Source of the DNA: an uncultured Pseudomonadota bacterium
GTDB taxonomy: Bacteria; Pseudomonadota; Gammaproteobacteria; Methylococcales; Methylomonadaceae
Assembly: GCA_903931355.1 (NCBI GenBank)
Contig: CAIZCB010000344.1
Span: 1-5,786, forward strand
Length of the DNA: 5,786 nt
Direction: 5' to 3'
Part shown: in pieces, positions 1 through 5,715 of the stretch
How the letters are laid out: every line of letters starts with the position of its first letter
Position numbering within the stretch: the first letter of the stretch is position 1
Translations under genes and position numbers: made by a program
The notes under the pieces: model-generated
What the model saw: only the letters and a program-made list of their open reading frames with translations
The model's database searches: none
What the model was told of the DNA's origin: nothing

Positions 1-771
1 CTATTAACACTGAGTGCAGTGGCTGACACAAAGGTTTATGACGGTAATACCAACTCTAATCAAACAGTGACAGTCAGCGGTAATGTCAGTGGCGACACAG
101 TGATAGCATCTCAAGAATACTCGAGTAAAAATGTATTGGGTGAAGGTGCCAGCACTTTGCAGGTGAAAAATGGTTACAGCATTAAAGACAGTAGCAATGT
201 CGATATGAGTGGTAACTATGATGTCTCAACTGAAACTAACACCGGTAGCATTACGCCCAAAGAGGTCACTTTAGATACCTTGATTGCTGACAATAAAGGC
301 TACGATGGTAATGAAGTTGCTCAGATTAGTGCTGGCACAATCAATGGTACTGTTGAAGGTGAAGTGTTGAGCATTAGTGGTGTAGGCAGATTTGATGATG
401 CAAATATAGGTTCTGATAAAACGGTAACAGTTGACGATGTAGCAACCCTAAACAAGCACGACAGCACAGGTTTATGGTCGAATTATCATCTTAGTTCAGT
501 CGGAGCGTTAACTGCACTTGCTGATATTACGCAATCTGTTGCTTCAGATGCTCCCGGCACACTGATAGGTAATGATGGTACTCCGGTAGTTCCTGCCAAA
601 TTCCCTGTAGAGTTGGTTAATGTTAATTCTCCAGCAGCCTTGATTAATCCAGTGTCTGCTAACAATGGGACAGAAACAGTTCTACCAAGTTTAAATAGAG
701 ATAAATCCAAGACTTCGACAAGTCCGGTGTCGGTTAGTCTTCAAGATAAATCGGCAGCTGTTGTTAGGTAA
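1..771 (+). CDS. C-terminal part of a YDG-repeat giant surface exoprotein (FHA-like adhesin), 5' end outside window
   Basis: The frame is open from the first base and ends at TAA 769-771, so this is the last 256 residues of a longer protein. A GTG at 19 lies inside a repeat and is not a start. Two repeats of the YDG type are visible: KVYDG at residues 11-15 and KGYDG about 88 residues later (YDG at 101-103), each followed by V/I-rich beta-strand segments with GDTV or GEVL, NY.. and ITPKEVTL-type linkers. Such repeats occur in tandem in large secreted adhesins, commonly exoproteins of two-partner (type Vb) secretion with an N-terminal haemagglutination-activity domain. From about residue 175 the repeats give way to a low-complexity tail rich in Ser, Thr, Pro, Val and Asn without cysteine, a membrane anchor or an LPXTG motif. 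Cell-surface location and an adhesive role are inferred from the family. No TpsB transporter gene is in the window. Confidence 0.8.
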   Translation, partial: LLTLSAVADTKVYDGNTNSNQTVTVSGNVSGDTVIASQEYSSKNVLGEGASTLQVKNGYSIKDSSNVDMSGNYDVSTETNTGSITPKEVTLDTLIADNKGYDGNEVAQISAGTINGTVEGEVLSISGVGRFDDANIGSDKTVTVDDVATLNKHDSTGLWSNYHLSSVGALTALADITQSVASDAPGTLIGNDGTPVVPAKFPVELVNVNSPAALINPVSANNGTETVLPSLNRDKSKTSTSPVSVSLQDKSAAVVR

Positions 772-823
772 ATAGAGCGGCTAAGAGAGTCTGTTAAATA
801 TTTGATGATACGAAAACCAATAA

Positions 824-847
824 AGCCGCTAGTGGTTGTAAGCGGCT
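824..847 (-). terminator. Hairpin terminator between convergent genes, best fit on the minus strand
   Basis: AGCCGCT (824-830) and AGCGGCT (841-847) form a perfect 7-bp stem with a 10-nt loop. Read on the minus strand, the stem is followed directly by TTTATTGGTTTT, a T-rich tract typical of intrinsic termination. That fits the decayed minus-strand frame ending at 900. On the plus strand no T tract follows. However, a longer imperfect stem (783-796 with 849-862, 14 pairs with one mismatch and one G-T) encloses the hairpin and could serve the adhesin transcript. A second AGCGGCT at 776-782 could pair with 824-830 instead. Confidence 0.5.
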
Positions 848-899
848 CTAACGGTCTCTCTTGGGGTGTGGATAATTAGCCCTCGACTGTATTAGTCAC

Positions 900-1214
900 T
901 TATCCTTGTTGGTTTAATAGTGTGATGCTGTAGATTGATCCGCGCGCTGTCAATGTGTGATAGTCGGTTTTTGTAACGAATGATCGCCACTCTTTAACAG
1001 CCGTAACATCACCCCAAGATAGGTTATCAGCAAGTGCGGGTACGATGTAGGTTTAAGCAGGCTGACTTTCTTGGTGTGAGTCTGCGGCTTTGGTTAGATG
1101 CTCAAGTGATTTGAGCCATTGCTGGGCAACATCGGCGAAACTACCAAGCATGGGTAAATCTGCTTTTATTCGGTCGGTTTGGCGGTTACTGCAAAATACA
1201 GATTTCTTTGGGCA
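900..1214 (-). pseudogene. Decayed minus-strand reading frame with one in-frame stop, function unknown
   Basis: On the minus strand one frame stays open from about 1226 to 900 except for a single TAA at 1055-1053. The upstream half includes ADLPMLGSFADVAQQWLKSL (starting around 1163); the downstream half includes ALADNLSWGDVTAVKEWRSF (starting around 1037) and ends with NQQG and TAA at 902-900. The composition looks protein-like (Trp, charged helices, no low complexity), and a terminator-like hairpin lies about 50 bp beyond the stop. The upstream half has only one ATG, at 1151, giving a 32-residue peptide, and the downstream half has no clear start or ribosome site. The upstream end runs into the tRNA terminator, so the 5' part of any parent gene is missing. 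I recognise no family. It could be a gene remnant with a nonsense mutation, or a chance open frame. It fills most of the otherwise gene-free stretch 772-1282, in which I see nothing else except the hairpins. Confidence 0.4.
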
Positions 1215-1217
1215 ATA

Positions 1218-1252
1218 AAAAACCCGCTAAGCTAGATAACTTGCGGGTTTTT
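1218..1252 (-). terminator. Intrinsic terminator of tRNA-Leu (and rpoH read-through)
   Basis: AAAAACCCGC (1218-1227) and GCGGGTTTTT (1243-1252) are perfectly complementary around a 15-nt loop, which can add three more pairs (AAG/CTT). On the minus strand the GC-rich stem runs into a T tract, about 30 nt beyond the tRNA 3' end. No hairpin with a T tract lies between the rpoH stop and the tRNA, so this may also end rpoH transcripts. The arms are symmetrical, so function on the plus strand is possible. Confidence 0.85.
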
Positions 1253-1282
1253 GTATGATTTGTACTTCTTAGAACTTTTCTT

Positions 1283-1367
1283 TGGTACCGAGGGTCGGAA
1301 TCGAACCGACACTCCTTTCGGAACCGGATTTTGAATCCGGCGCGTCTACCAGTTTCACCACCCCGGC
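1283..1367 (-). tRNA. tRNA-Leu, anticodon CAA (reads UUG)
   Basis: This is an 85-nt class II tRNA on the minus strand. It begins GCCGGGG and ends CCTCGGT-A-CCA, with CCA encoded. The acceptor stem has seven pairs, two of them G-T. The D arm (TGGTGAAACTGGTAGACGC) is typical of bacterial leucine tRNAs. The anticodon stem CCGGA/TCCGG holds the loop TTCAAAA, giving anticodon CAA. A variable arm (TTCCGAAAGGAG region) separates it from a T arm with GGTTCGATTCC. A strong promoter lies just upstream and an intrinsic terminator just downstream, so it forms its own transcription unit downstream of rpoH. Confidence 0.97.
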
Positions 1368-1380
1368 AAAGAAAGATTGC

Positions 1381-1409
1381 ATTATAGGGGGCTTTTTATA
1401 TTTTGCCAA
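1381..1409 (-). promoter_or_regulatory. Sigma-70 promoter of tRNA-Leu
   Basis: On the minus strand, TTGGCA (1409-1404, five of six to TTGACA) is followed by exactly 17 bp and then TATAAT (1386-1381, perfect). Transcription should start near 1374, leaving a leader of about 7 nt before the tRNA 5' end at 1367. The -35 box starts 8 bp after the rpoH stop codon, so the tRNA does not depend on rpoH transcription. This is a match to consensus and has not been measured. Confidence 0.85.
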
Positions 1410-1417
1410 GCTTTTTA

Positions 1418-2269
1418 TTACGCTGCTATGACAAAAGCGGCTTTTAGCTTTTTCATGGCGTTTTGTTCAAGCTGTCTAATCCGTTCCGCAGAGACGTTGT
1501 AACGCGCGGCTAAATCATGCAGGGTAGACTTTTCTTCACTTAACCAACGGCTGGTCAAAATGTCGCGACTACGATCATCAAGATTTTCTAATGCATCCAT
1601 CAGCAAATCTTCCTGACGATTTTCCCAGTTGCTGTTTTCCAGAATGACCGCAGGATCAGCACCGTGTTGTTCTAAATAGGCAATAGGCGCGATGCTGGTG
1701 TCATCGTCATCACCACTTGGCTCTAAGCTGACATCATGCCCATCCAATCGGCGTTCCATTTCATAAACGGTTTTAACATCAACATCCAAGTTTTCCGCAA
1801 TCGCTTCAGCATCATCAGGTGACAAGGTGCTGGTGTCTTTTTTCATCTTGCGTAGATTGAAAAACAGCTTACGTTGCGCTTTTGTGGTCGCCACTTTCAC
1901 CATACGCCAGTTTTTAATCACATATTCGTGAATTTCGGCTTTGATCCAATGCACCGCGAAAGACACTAAACGCACGCCCATATCAGGATCAAAACGCTTA
2001 ACCGCTTTCATCAAGCCAATATTGCCTTCTTGAACAATATCCGCCAACGGCAAACCATAGCCAGAAAAACCACGCGCAATGTGCGCCACAAAGCGTAAAT
2101 TGGACATAACCAATTGCCGAGCAGCTTCTAAGTCTTCGTTGTCACGATAGCGTACAGCAAGCTCATGTTCTTGCTCGGCGCTCAGTCTTGGCATTCGGCC
2201 TATTAAATTAAGGTAAGAATCAAATGTTCCGACCGATAAATTGATCGGCAACGCTAAAGAATTGTTCAT
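1418..2269 (-). CDS. rpoH: RNA polymerase heat-shock sigma factor, sigma-32 (RpoH)
   Basis: This 283-residue protein is about the length of E. coli RpoH (284). It directs core RNA polymerase to heat-shock promoters for chaperone and protease genes. Region 2 is visible as NLRFVAHIAR (57-66), DIVQEGNIGLMKAVKRFDP (77-95) and the strongly conserved VRLVSFAVHWIKAEIHEYV (99-117). QRKLFFNLR (132-140) is the RpoH box that separates sigma-32 from other sigma factors. Region 4.2 is a helix-turn-helix at about 246-277 (STLHDLAARYNVSAERIRQL), ending MKKLKAA. The start chosen is the ATG at 2269: GGAGG stands 4 nt upstream, and a further in-frame ATG at 2326 would place coding sequence across the CIRCE operator. 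In many gammaproteobacteria rpoH follows ftsEX. Here it stands alone, divergent from glnS, with a CIRCE operator over its probable promoter. No separate terminator follows it before tRNA-Leu. Confidence 0.97.
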   Translation of the reverse strand: MNNSLALPINLSVGTFDSYLNLIGRMPRLSAEQEHELAVRYRDNEDLEAARQLVMSNLRFVAHIARGFSGYGLPLADIVQEGNIGLMKAVKRFDPDMGVRLVSFAVHWIKAEIHEYVIKNWRMVKVATTKAQRKLFFNLRKMKKDTSTLSPDDAEAIAENLDVDVKTVYEMERRLDGHDVSLEPSGDDDDTSIAPIAYLEQHGADPAVILENSNWENRQEDLLMDALENLDDRSRDILTSRWLSEEKSTLHDLAARYNVSAERIRQLEQNAMKKLKAAFVIAA

Positions 2270-2273
2270 TGTG

Positions 2274-2278
2274 CCTCC
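2274..2278 (-). promoter_or_regulatory. rpoH ribosome binding site
   Basis: GGAGG on the minus strand lies 4 nt from the ATG at 2269. It is the only strong Shine-Dalgarno sequence in the leader and favours this start over the upstream in-frame ATG at 2326. Confidence 0.8.
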
Positions 2279-2306
2279 GATTTGAATCAAAAATAGTAAT
2301 GACCGA

Positions 2307-2336
2307 ATTCTAGCACTCGTTAGCATTGAGTGCTAA
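2307..2336 (-). promoter_or_regulatory. Probable rpoH promoter overlapping the CIRCE operator
   Basis: On the minus strand TTAGCA (2336-2331, four of six to TTGACA) and TAGAAT (2312-2307, five of six to TATAAT) are 18 bp apart. The -35 box lies inside the first CIRCE arm and the -10 box overlaps the end of the second arm. Transcription would start near 2300, giving a 5' leader of about 30 nt with the ribosome site in it. A repressor bound to CIRCE would cover the whole promoter. The match to consensus is moderate and other promoters further upstream are possible. Confidence 0.4.
2310..2336 (-). promoter_or_regulatory. CIRCE operator (HrcA binding site) upstream of rpoH
   Basis: Read on the minus strand this is TTAGCACTC-N9-GAGTGCTAG. 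It matches the CIRCE consensus TTAGCACTC-N9-GAGTGCTAA at 17 of 18 arm positions with the exact 9-bp spacer. The arms form an 8-bp perfect inverted repeat (2311-2318 with 2328-2335). CIRCE is bound by the repressor HrcA, whose classic targets are groESL and dnaK operons. Here it begins 40 bp upstream of the rpoH start and about 125 bp upstream of glnS. The position points to rpoH, and an effect on glnS is less likely. No hrcA gene is in the window. Confidence 0.9.
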
Positions 2337-2460
2337 TAGTTTAATTAATCTCACCGAATCATTGAATTATCTGGGCTTTAACCAAGGATGGCGCTTTGCT
2401 CAGAGGCGCCAAAGTCGCTAAAATGGCAGCATATTCTCTAAACTCTAGGCCAAAATCATC

Positions 2461-4128
2461 ATGTCAGCTCCTGATAGCCCTGTTTCATCGAATTTTATCC
2501 GCCACATTATTGCTGCTGATTTGGCGTCCAATAAAAACCAAGGCAAAGTTGCCACCCGTTTTCCGCCAGAGCCAAACGGCTATTTACACATCGGCCACGC
2601 CAAATCGATTTGCTTAAACTTTACCTTAGCTGCCGAAAATAACGGCACCTGCAATCTGCGTTTTGACGATACCAATCCCGAAAAAGAAAGCATCGAATAC
2701 ATGGAATCGATTGAGCGCGATGTCGCTTGGTTAGGCTTTAAATGGGCTGGCAAATACCACGCCTCAGATTATTTCGAACAACTCTATCAATACGCCGTAC
2801 AGCTAATTAAACAAGGCGATGCCTATGTTGACAGCTCAACCGCCGAACAAATGCGCCTTGATCGCGGCACCTTAACCGAGCCAGGCGTCGAAAGCACCGA
2901 CCGTAGCCGTTCCATCGAAGACAATCTGGATTTATTCGCCCGTATGCGTGCCGGTGAATTTGCTGATGGCCAATACGTGCTCCGCGCCAAAATTGACATG
3001 GCATCGCCCAACATCAATCTGCGCGATCCAACTATTTACCGAATTCGCCGCGTTCATCACCAACGCACCGGCGATGCTTGGTGTTTGTACCCAATGTACG
3101 ATTACACCCACTGCATTTCTGACGCCATCGAAGGCATTACTCATTCGATTTGCACCTTAGAGTTTGAAGACCATCGCCCGCTTTACGACTGGGTTCTGGA
3201 CAAATTACAAACCCCAGCCCATCCGCAACAAATCGAATTTGCGCGTTTACAGCTTGAATACACCATCGTCAGCAAACGTAAACTATTGCAATTAGTCACC
3301 GAAAACCACGTCAACGGTTGGAATGATCCAAGAATGCCAACCATTGCCGGCCTGCGTCGTGCAGGTTTTACCCCAGCCGCGATTCGCGAATTTTGCGAGC
3401 GTATTGGTGTCACCAAAAACAACTCATGGATTGAAATGGGCGTTTTGGAAAACTGCATCCGCGAAGACTTAAACGCAAACGCACCGCGAGCCATGGCGGT
3501 GTTAAGACCATTAAGAGTTGTGATCGAAAACTGGGAAGAGGGCAAAACCGAAACTTACCAAATCGCCAATCACCCACAACAGCCAGAGCAAGGCCATCGT
3601 GAAGTGCCGTTCTCAAAAGTGATTTTGATCGAACAAGACGATTTTGAAGAAACCCCGCCGAAAGACTTTAAACGCTTAATTCCTGGCGGCGAAGTGCGTT
3701 TGCGCGGCTCTTATGTAATTAAATGCGAACAAATTATTAAAGACGACAACGGCAACATCGTTGAATTGCGTTGCAGTTACGATCCCGCTACCTTGGGCAA
3801 AAATCCAGAAGGCCGCAAAGTAAAAGGCGTAATTCACTGGGTTTCCGAAGCTCATGCAATTCCTGCCGAGCTACGTTTATACGACCGCTTGTTCAGCCAC
3901 CCAAACCCAGACACACTCGACAACTTCCTTGATGGCATCAATCCAAACTCGCTAGAAATATTAAGCGATTGCCGCGTCGAAGCCAGCTTAGCTAATGCCA
4001 GCACAGAAAGTCGTTTTCAATTTGAGCGTACCGGCTATTTTTGCTTGGATGCGGATAGTACCGCTGAAAAATTGGTGTTCAATCGCACTGTGACGTTGAG
4101 GGATAGTTGGGGGAGTGGGCAGGTGTAA
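2461..4128 (+). CDS. glnS: Glutaminyl-tRNA synthetase (GlnRS)
   Basis: This cytoplasmic class I aminoacyl-tRNA synthetase attaches glutamine to tRNA-Gln using ATP. The 555 residues match the length of E. coli GlnRS (554) and can be followed against it from end to end. [17 protein letters not shown] (33-49) carries the HIGH motif at 43-46, followed by FDDTNP. VSKRK at 270-274 is the KMSKS-loop equivalent. CIREDLN and NAPRAMAV mark the junction to the C-terminal beta-barrel anticodon-binding domains, where [12 protein letters not shown] and LYDRLFS are conserved. The ATG at 2461 gives the E. coli-like N-terminus (NFIRHII..DLAS). Its ribosome site is weak: only AGG at 2447-2449, 11 nt away. The gene is divergent from rpoH and monocistronic, with a terminator at its end. 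Having GlnRS means that Gln-tRNA need not be made by the amidotransferase route. Confidence 0.98.
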   Translation: MSAPDSPVSSNFIRHIIAADLASNKNQGKVATRFPPEPNGYLHIGHAKSICLNFTLAAENNGTCNLRFDDTNPEKESIEYMESIERDVAWLGFKWAGKYHASDYFEQLYQYAVQLIKQGDAYVDSSTAEQMRLDRGTLTEPGVESTDRSRSIEDNLDLFARMRAGEFADGQYVLRAKIDMASPNINLRDPTIYRIRRVHHQRTGDAWCLYPMYDYTHCISDAIEGITHSICTLEFEDHRPLYDWVLDKLQTPAHPQQIEFARLQLEYTIVSKRKLLQLVTENHVNGWNDPRMPTIAGLRRAGFTPAAIREFCERIGVTKNNSWIEMGVLENCIREDLNANAPRAMAVLRPLRVVIENWEEGKTETYQIANHPQQPEQGHREVPFSKVILIEQDDFEETPPKDFKRLIPGGEVRLRGSYVIKCEQIIKDDNGNIVELRCSYDPATLGKNPEGRKVKGVIHWVSEAHAIPAELRLYDRLFSHPNPDTLDNFLDGINPNSLEILSDCRVEASLANASTESRFQFERTGYFCLDADSTAEKLVFNRTVTLRDSWGSGQV

Positions 4129-4141
4129 ACCTATGCCCACT
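4114..4141 (+). terminator. glnS terminator overlapping the end of the gene
   Basis: AGTGGGCA (4114-4121) pairs perfectly with TGCCCACT (4134-4141), and GGT/ACC can extend the stem inwards. GATTTTATTTAG follows as a moderately T-rich tract. The left arm is coding sequence for the last residues, and the glnS stop codon TAA (4126-4128) sits in the loop. Confidence 0.7.
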
Positions 4142-4170
4142 GATTTTATTTAGATTTCACGAGGATTTAC

Positions 4171-4716
4171 ATGCCCAAATTTATTGCCGTGATACTTATG
4201 CTTAGCCTTGCTTCGAATAGTTGCTTTGCTGATGAAGCTGAAGATCAAGCAAATTCATTCGCCAGTATCTATGCTTCGCTTTGCCTGAAGAATTTAACGA
4301 ATTTTGGGGCTCTTCGAGAAAAACTCAAGTCGGTGCCCGCGCTTCCTCCTGAGAAGGCGGAGCGCTTCTTGGCAGGTAATCTCGGTGACGCTTGGCCAGT
4401 TCCAGATAAACATGGAATGTTTGTGCTTGCTCTTCTTAGAGATAAACCCGTGTGCCTTGTGCATGGGCGGAGGGCAAACACTGAGGTAGCAAGGAAGTTG
4501 TTCACCGATCTAGTTACAAACGTGCCATCACCTTTGACTGCCAAGCAAGTCCTAAACGAGCAGGCTCAAACCACTGTAAACGGTGAAACTCAAACCGTAT
4601 CCTACGAGTGGTCGGTTCCGAACGCACCGAAAAAGTTGCTGTTCACCCTTACTACAGCCGCTTTGGAAACTGCAGAAATTCAAGTACTTGGTTCAGCGGC
4701 AATCGTGAGTCCGTAA
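4171..4716 (+). CDS. Small secreted protein of unknown function
   Basis: The product has 181 residues. A clear Sec signal peptide opens it (MPKF, hydrophobic IAVILMLSLAS, cleavage probably after CFA at 18-20). The Cys at 18 lies before this site and is not in a good lipobox, so the mature protein is probably soluble in the periplasm. The mature part carries only two cysteines, C38 and C95, which could form one disulfide. Motifs seen are SLCLKNLTNFGALREKL, LPPEKAERFLAGNLGDAWPVP and GMFVLALL..KPVCLVHGRRA. This pattern reminds me of proteins annotated as the NMCC_0638 family, a name without known function; that match is from memory and uncertain. The start is supported by GAGG at 4161-4164, 6 nt from the ATG. 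It lies 42 bp after glnS but beyond the glnS terminator, so it is probably transcribed on its own. I see no clear promoter or terminator of its own. Confidence 0.75.
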   Translation: MPKFIAVILMLSLASNSCFADEAEDQANSFASIYASLCLKNLTNFGALREKLKSVPALPPEKAERFLAGNLGDAWPVPDKHGMFVLALLRDKPVCLVHGRRANTEVARKLFTDLVTNVPSPLTAKQVLNEQAQTTVNGETQTVSYEWSVPNAPKKLLFTLTTAALETAEIQVLGSAAIVSP

Positions 4717-4760
4717 GTGGTTGAGGCTCTTTGTTCGGCACAACCTATGTTGCTTACGAT

Positions 4761-4923
4761 GGGCCGTAGGGCGGATAAGCGTCAGCGTCATCCGCCGAAT
4801 GAGGCCTAATTACTGAAAATCCCATCATATACATTCGGATTTGATTAAACGGCTTGAATCAATATAGACGAGTCCGGTATTTTAAGGCTTGAATGGTGGA
4901 TGACGCTGGCGCTTATCCACCCT
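4761..4923 (+). repeat. REP-pair (BIME/REPIN-like) element, copy 1
   Basis: This 163-bp unit is repeated in the same orientation at 5554-5717 with only three differences: C/T at 4783, T/C in the core, and one extra A in copy 2. At each end stands a 31-bp palindrome preceded on its outer side by GTAG (4766-4769) or its complement CTAC (4922-4925), in inverted orientation. With the flanks, the outer inverted repeat extends to GCCGTAG/CTACGGC (4763-4928). The core of about 98 bp is AT-rich, has no reading frame, and holds a GGCTTGAAT direct repeat and a TTGATT/AATCAA hairpin. Elements of this form are non-autonomous and are mobilised by REP-associated tyrosine transposases (RAYT); none is encoded here. 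It lies between the two small secreted-protein genes and may also affect mRNA ends. Confidence 0.85.
4766..4796 (+). repeat. REP palindrome, left end of copy 1
   Basis: It consists of the GTAG tetranucleotide (4766-4769), then GGCGGAT (4770-4776), 13 bases, and ATCCGCC (4790-4796): a perfect 7-bp stem with short inner GC pairing. The 5' GTAG is the signature of REPs associated with RAYT transposases. Confidence 0.8.
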
Positions 4924-4925
4924 AC
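4895..4925 (-). repeat. REP palindrome, right end of copy 1 (inverted)
   Basis: On the minus strand it reads GTAG, GGTGGAT, 13 bases, ATCCACC. It matches the left REP at 28 of 31 positions. Two of the three differences are at the two sides of one stem pair (C-G on the left, T-A here), so the stem is preserved. Confidence 0.8.
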
Positions 4926-4959
4926 GGCTGGTTCCCTGTTTACTTTTGTTTAATTACTT

Positions 4960-5433
4960 ATGTACATATCTACCAAATTTAGAGTGGCAGTACTTTTGAT
5001 ATTAAGCCTCACTCACACAACATCCATAGCAAAAAATAAACAATCCCCCCTATTGCCTTCAGATGTTGATCTTCAATCTATCTATAAGATTCTCGATATA
5101 AAAGAAGTTAACGGAAAGCTTGTTGACGTTTGTGAACAAGAAGTTGAACCAGATATAGAGTTGGTTGATTTGAACAAAGATGGAAACTCCGAAATATTCA
5201 TAATGGTAGAAAGTTCATGCTTTGGGAATGCAGGTTTTTATTTGTCGCTCTTAATAAAAGATAAAAATAATCAGTGGCAAGAAAATTTTGGGTTTTCTGC
5301 AGGCGGATATAGACTTTTAAAATCAGTTTCAGATGGCTATCCTGAAATCGAGATTACCGGCCCTGGCTTCTGCTTTCCTGTCTGGCGTTGGAATGGTGCA
5401 AAGTATGCAATTCACAAGCGTTGTGATCGTTAG
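4960..5433 (+). CDS. Small secreted protein with an EF-hand-like loop, between two REP-pair elements
   Basis: The product has 157 residues. A signal peptide covers about 1-24 (KFR, then VAVLLILSL, cleavage probably after TSIA). The loop DLNKDGNSE at 70-78 has the DxNxDG pattern of calcium loops in FG-GAP/VCBS or dockerin-like proteins. Four cysteines (58, 87, 138, 155) in the mature part could form two disulfides, which fits the periplasm or cell surface. Near the C-terminus GPGFCFPVWRWNGAKY resembles small secreted proteins that carry similar D-x-N-x-D-G segments. I cannot assign a function. Calcium binding is inference. No Shine-Dalgarno sequence precedes the ATG at 4960; a GTG at 4984 is no better and would lose the basic N-terminus. 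The gene starts about 35 bp after REP element 1 and ends 120 bp before element 2. It is visibly more AT-rich than glnS, which hints at transfer. I see no clear promoter. Confidence 0.7.
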   Translation: MYISTKFRVAVLLILSLTHTTSIAKNKQSPLLPSDVDLQSIYKILDIKEVNGKLVDVCEQEVEPDIELVDLNKDGNSEIFIMVESSCFGNAGFYLSLLIKDKNNQWQENFGFSAGGYRLLKSVSDGYPEIEITGPGFCFPVWRWNGAKYAIHKRCDR

Positions 5434-5553
5434 CTATTCTAATAACTGCGCTTCTAGAAGTTATAAATATTGACTAAGCCGATGTACGAAGAATGAATAC
5501 ATTAACTCGACAAAATAGATTTCGATTTTTATGCCTTTGTTACTTACTTCTCA
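5434..5553. other. AT-rich spacer, no gene seen
   Basis: This is the gap between the second small secreted-protein gene and REP element 2. It holds a small hairpin (ATAACT 5442-5447 with AGTTAT 5459-5464) 8 bp after the stop. It is not followed by a T tract on the plus strand, so I do not call it an intrinsic terminator. Nothing else was recognised. Confidence 0.4.
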
Positions 5554-5558
5554 GGGCC

Positions 5559-5589
5559 GTAGGGCGGATAAGCGTTAGCGTCATCCGCC
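5559..5589 (+). repeat. REP palindrome, left end of copy 2
   Basis: GTAG (5559-5562), GGCGGAT (5563-5569), 13 bases and ATCCGCC (5583-5589). It differs from the left REP of copy 1 only by T in place of C in the loop, so the stem is unchanged. Confidence 0.8.
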
Positions 5590-5688
5590 GAATGAGGCCT
5601 AATTACTGAAAATCCCATCACATACATTCGGATTTGATTAAACGGCTTGAATCAATATAGAACGAGTCCGGTATTTTAAGGCTTGAAT

Positions 5689-5715
5689 GGTGGATGACGC
5701 TGGCGCTTATCCACC
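5689..5715 (-). repeat. REP palindrome, right end of copy 2 (inverted, GTAG lost)
   Basis: The stem GGTGGAT (5689-5695) with ATCCACC (5709-5715) is identical to that of copy 1. The adjoining CTAC is degenerate (CTTG). If a transposase needs GTAG, this end may be inactive. Confidence 0.7.

Noticed and set aside
486..710. Open frame on the minus strand inside the adhesin tail
   Set aside because: It is antisense to a well-supported coding frame, has no ribosome site, and shows no recognisable features.
19..771. A GTG at 19 that could start a 250-residue protein
   Set aside because: The frame is open to the window edge, and the GTG codes for a residue just before the first KVYDG motif. The gene is a fragment of a longer one.
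2270..2326. Longer RpoH start at 2326, adding 19 residues
   Set aside because: The extension would run through the CIRCE operator and the likely promoter, has no homology to RpoH N-termini, and bypasses the good ribosome site in front of 2269.
2395..2424. Possible glnS promoter TTTGCT-N18-TAAAAT
   Set aside because: The -10 is good but the -35 matches only three of six bases. A 6-bp hairpin (2389-2394 with 2406-2411) overlaps it. I cannot support it as a feature.
2396..2617. Plus-strand open frame overlapping the start of glnS
   Set aside because: It is out of frame with glnS, Ser/Leu/Arg-rich without motifs, and overlaps strongly conserved GlnRS sequence including the HIGH motif region.
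2807..3616. Several open frames, mainly antisense, within glnS
   Set aside because: All overlap the conserved GlnRS catalytic and anticodon domains, lack ribosome sites, and are explained by codon bias of the real gene.
4269..4544. Antisense and shifted open frames inside the first small secreted-protein gene
   Set aside because: The sense frame has a signal peptide, a ribosome site and a coherent composition; the others have none of these.
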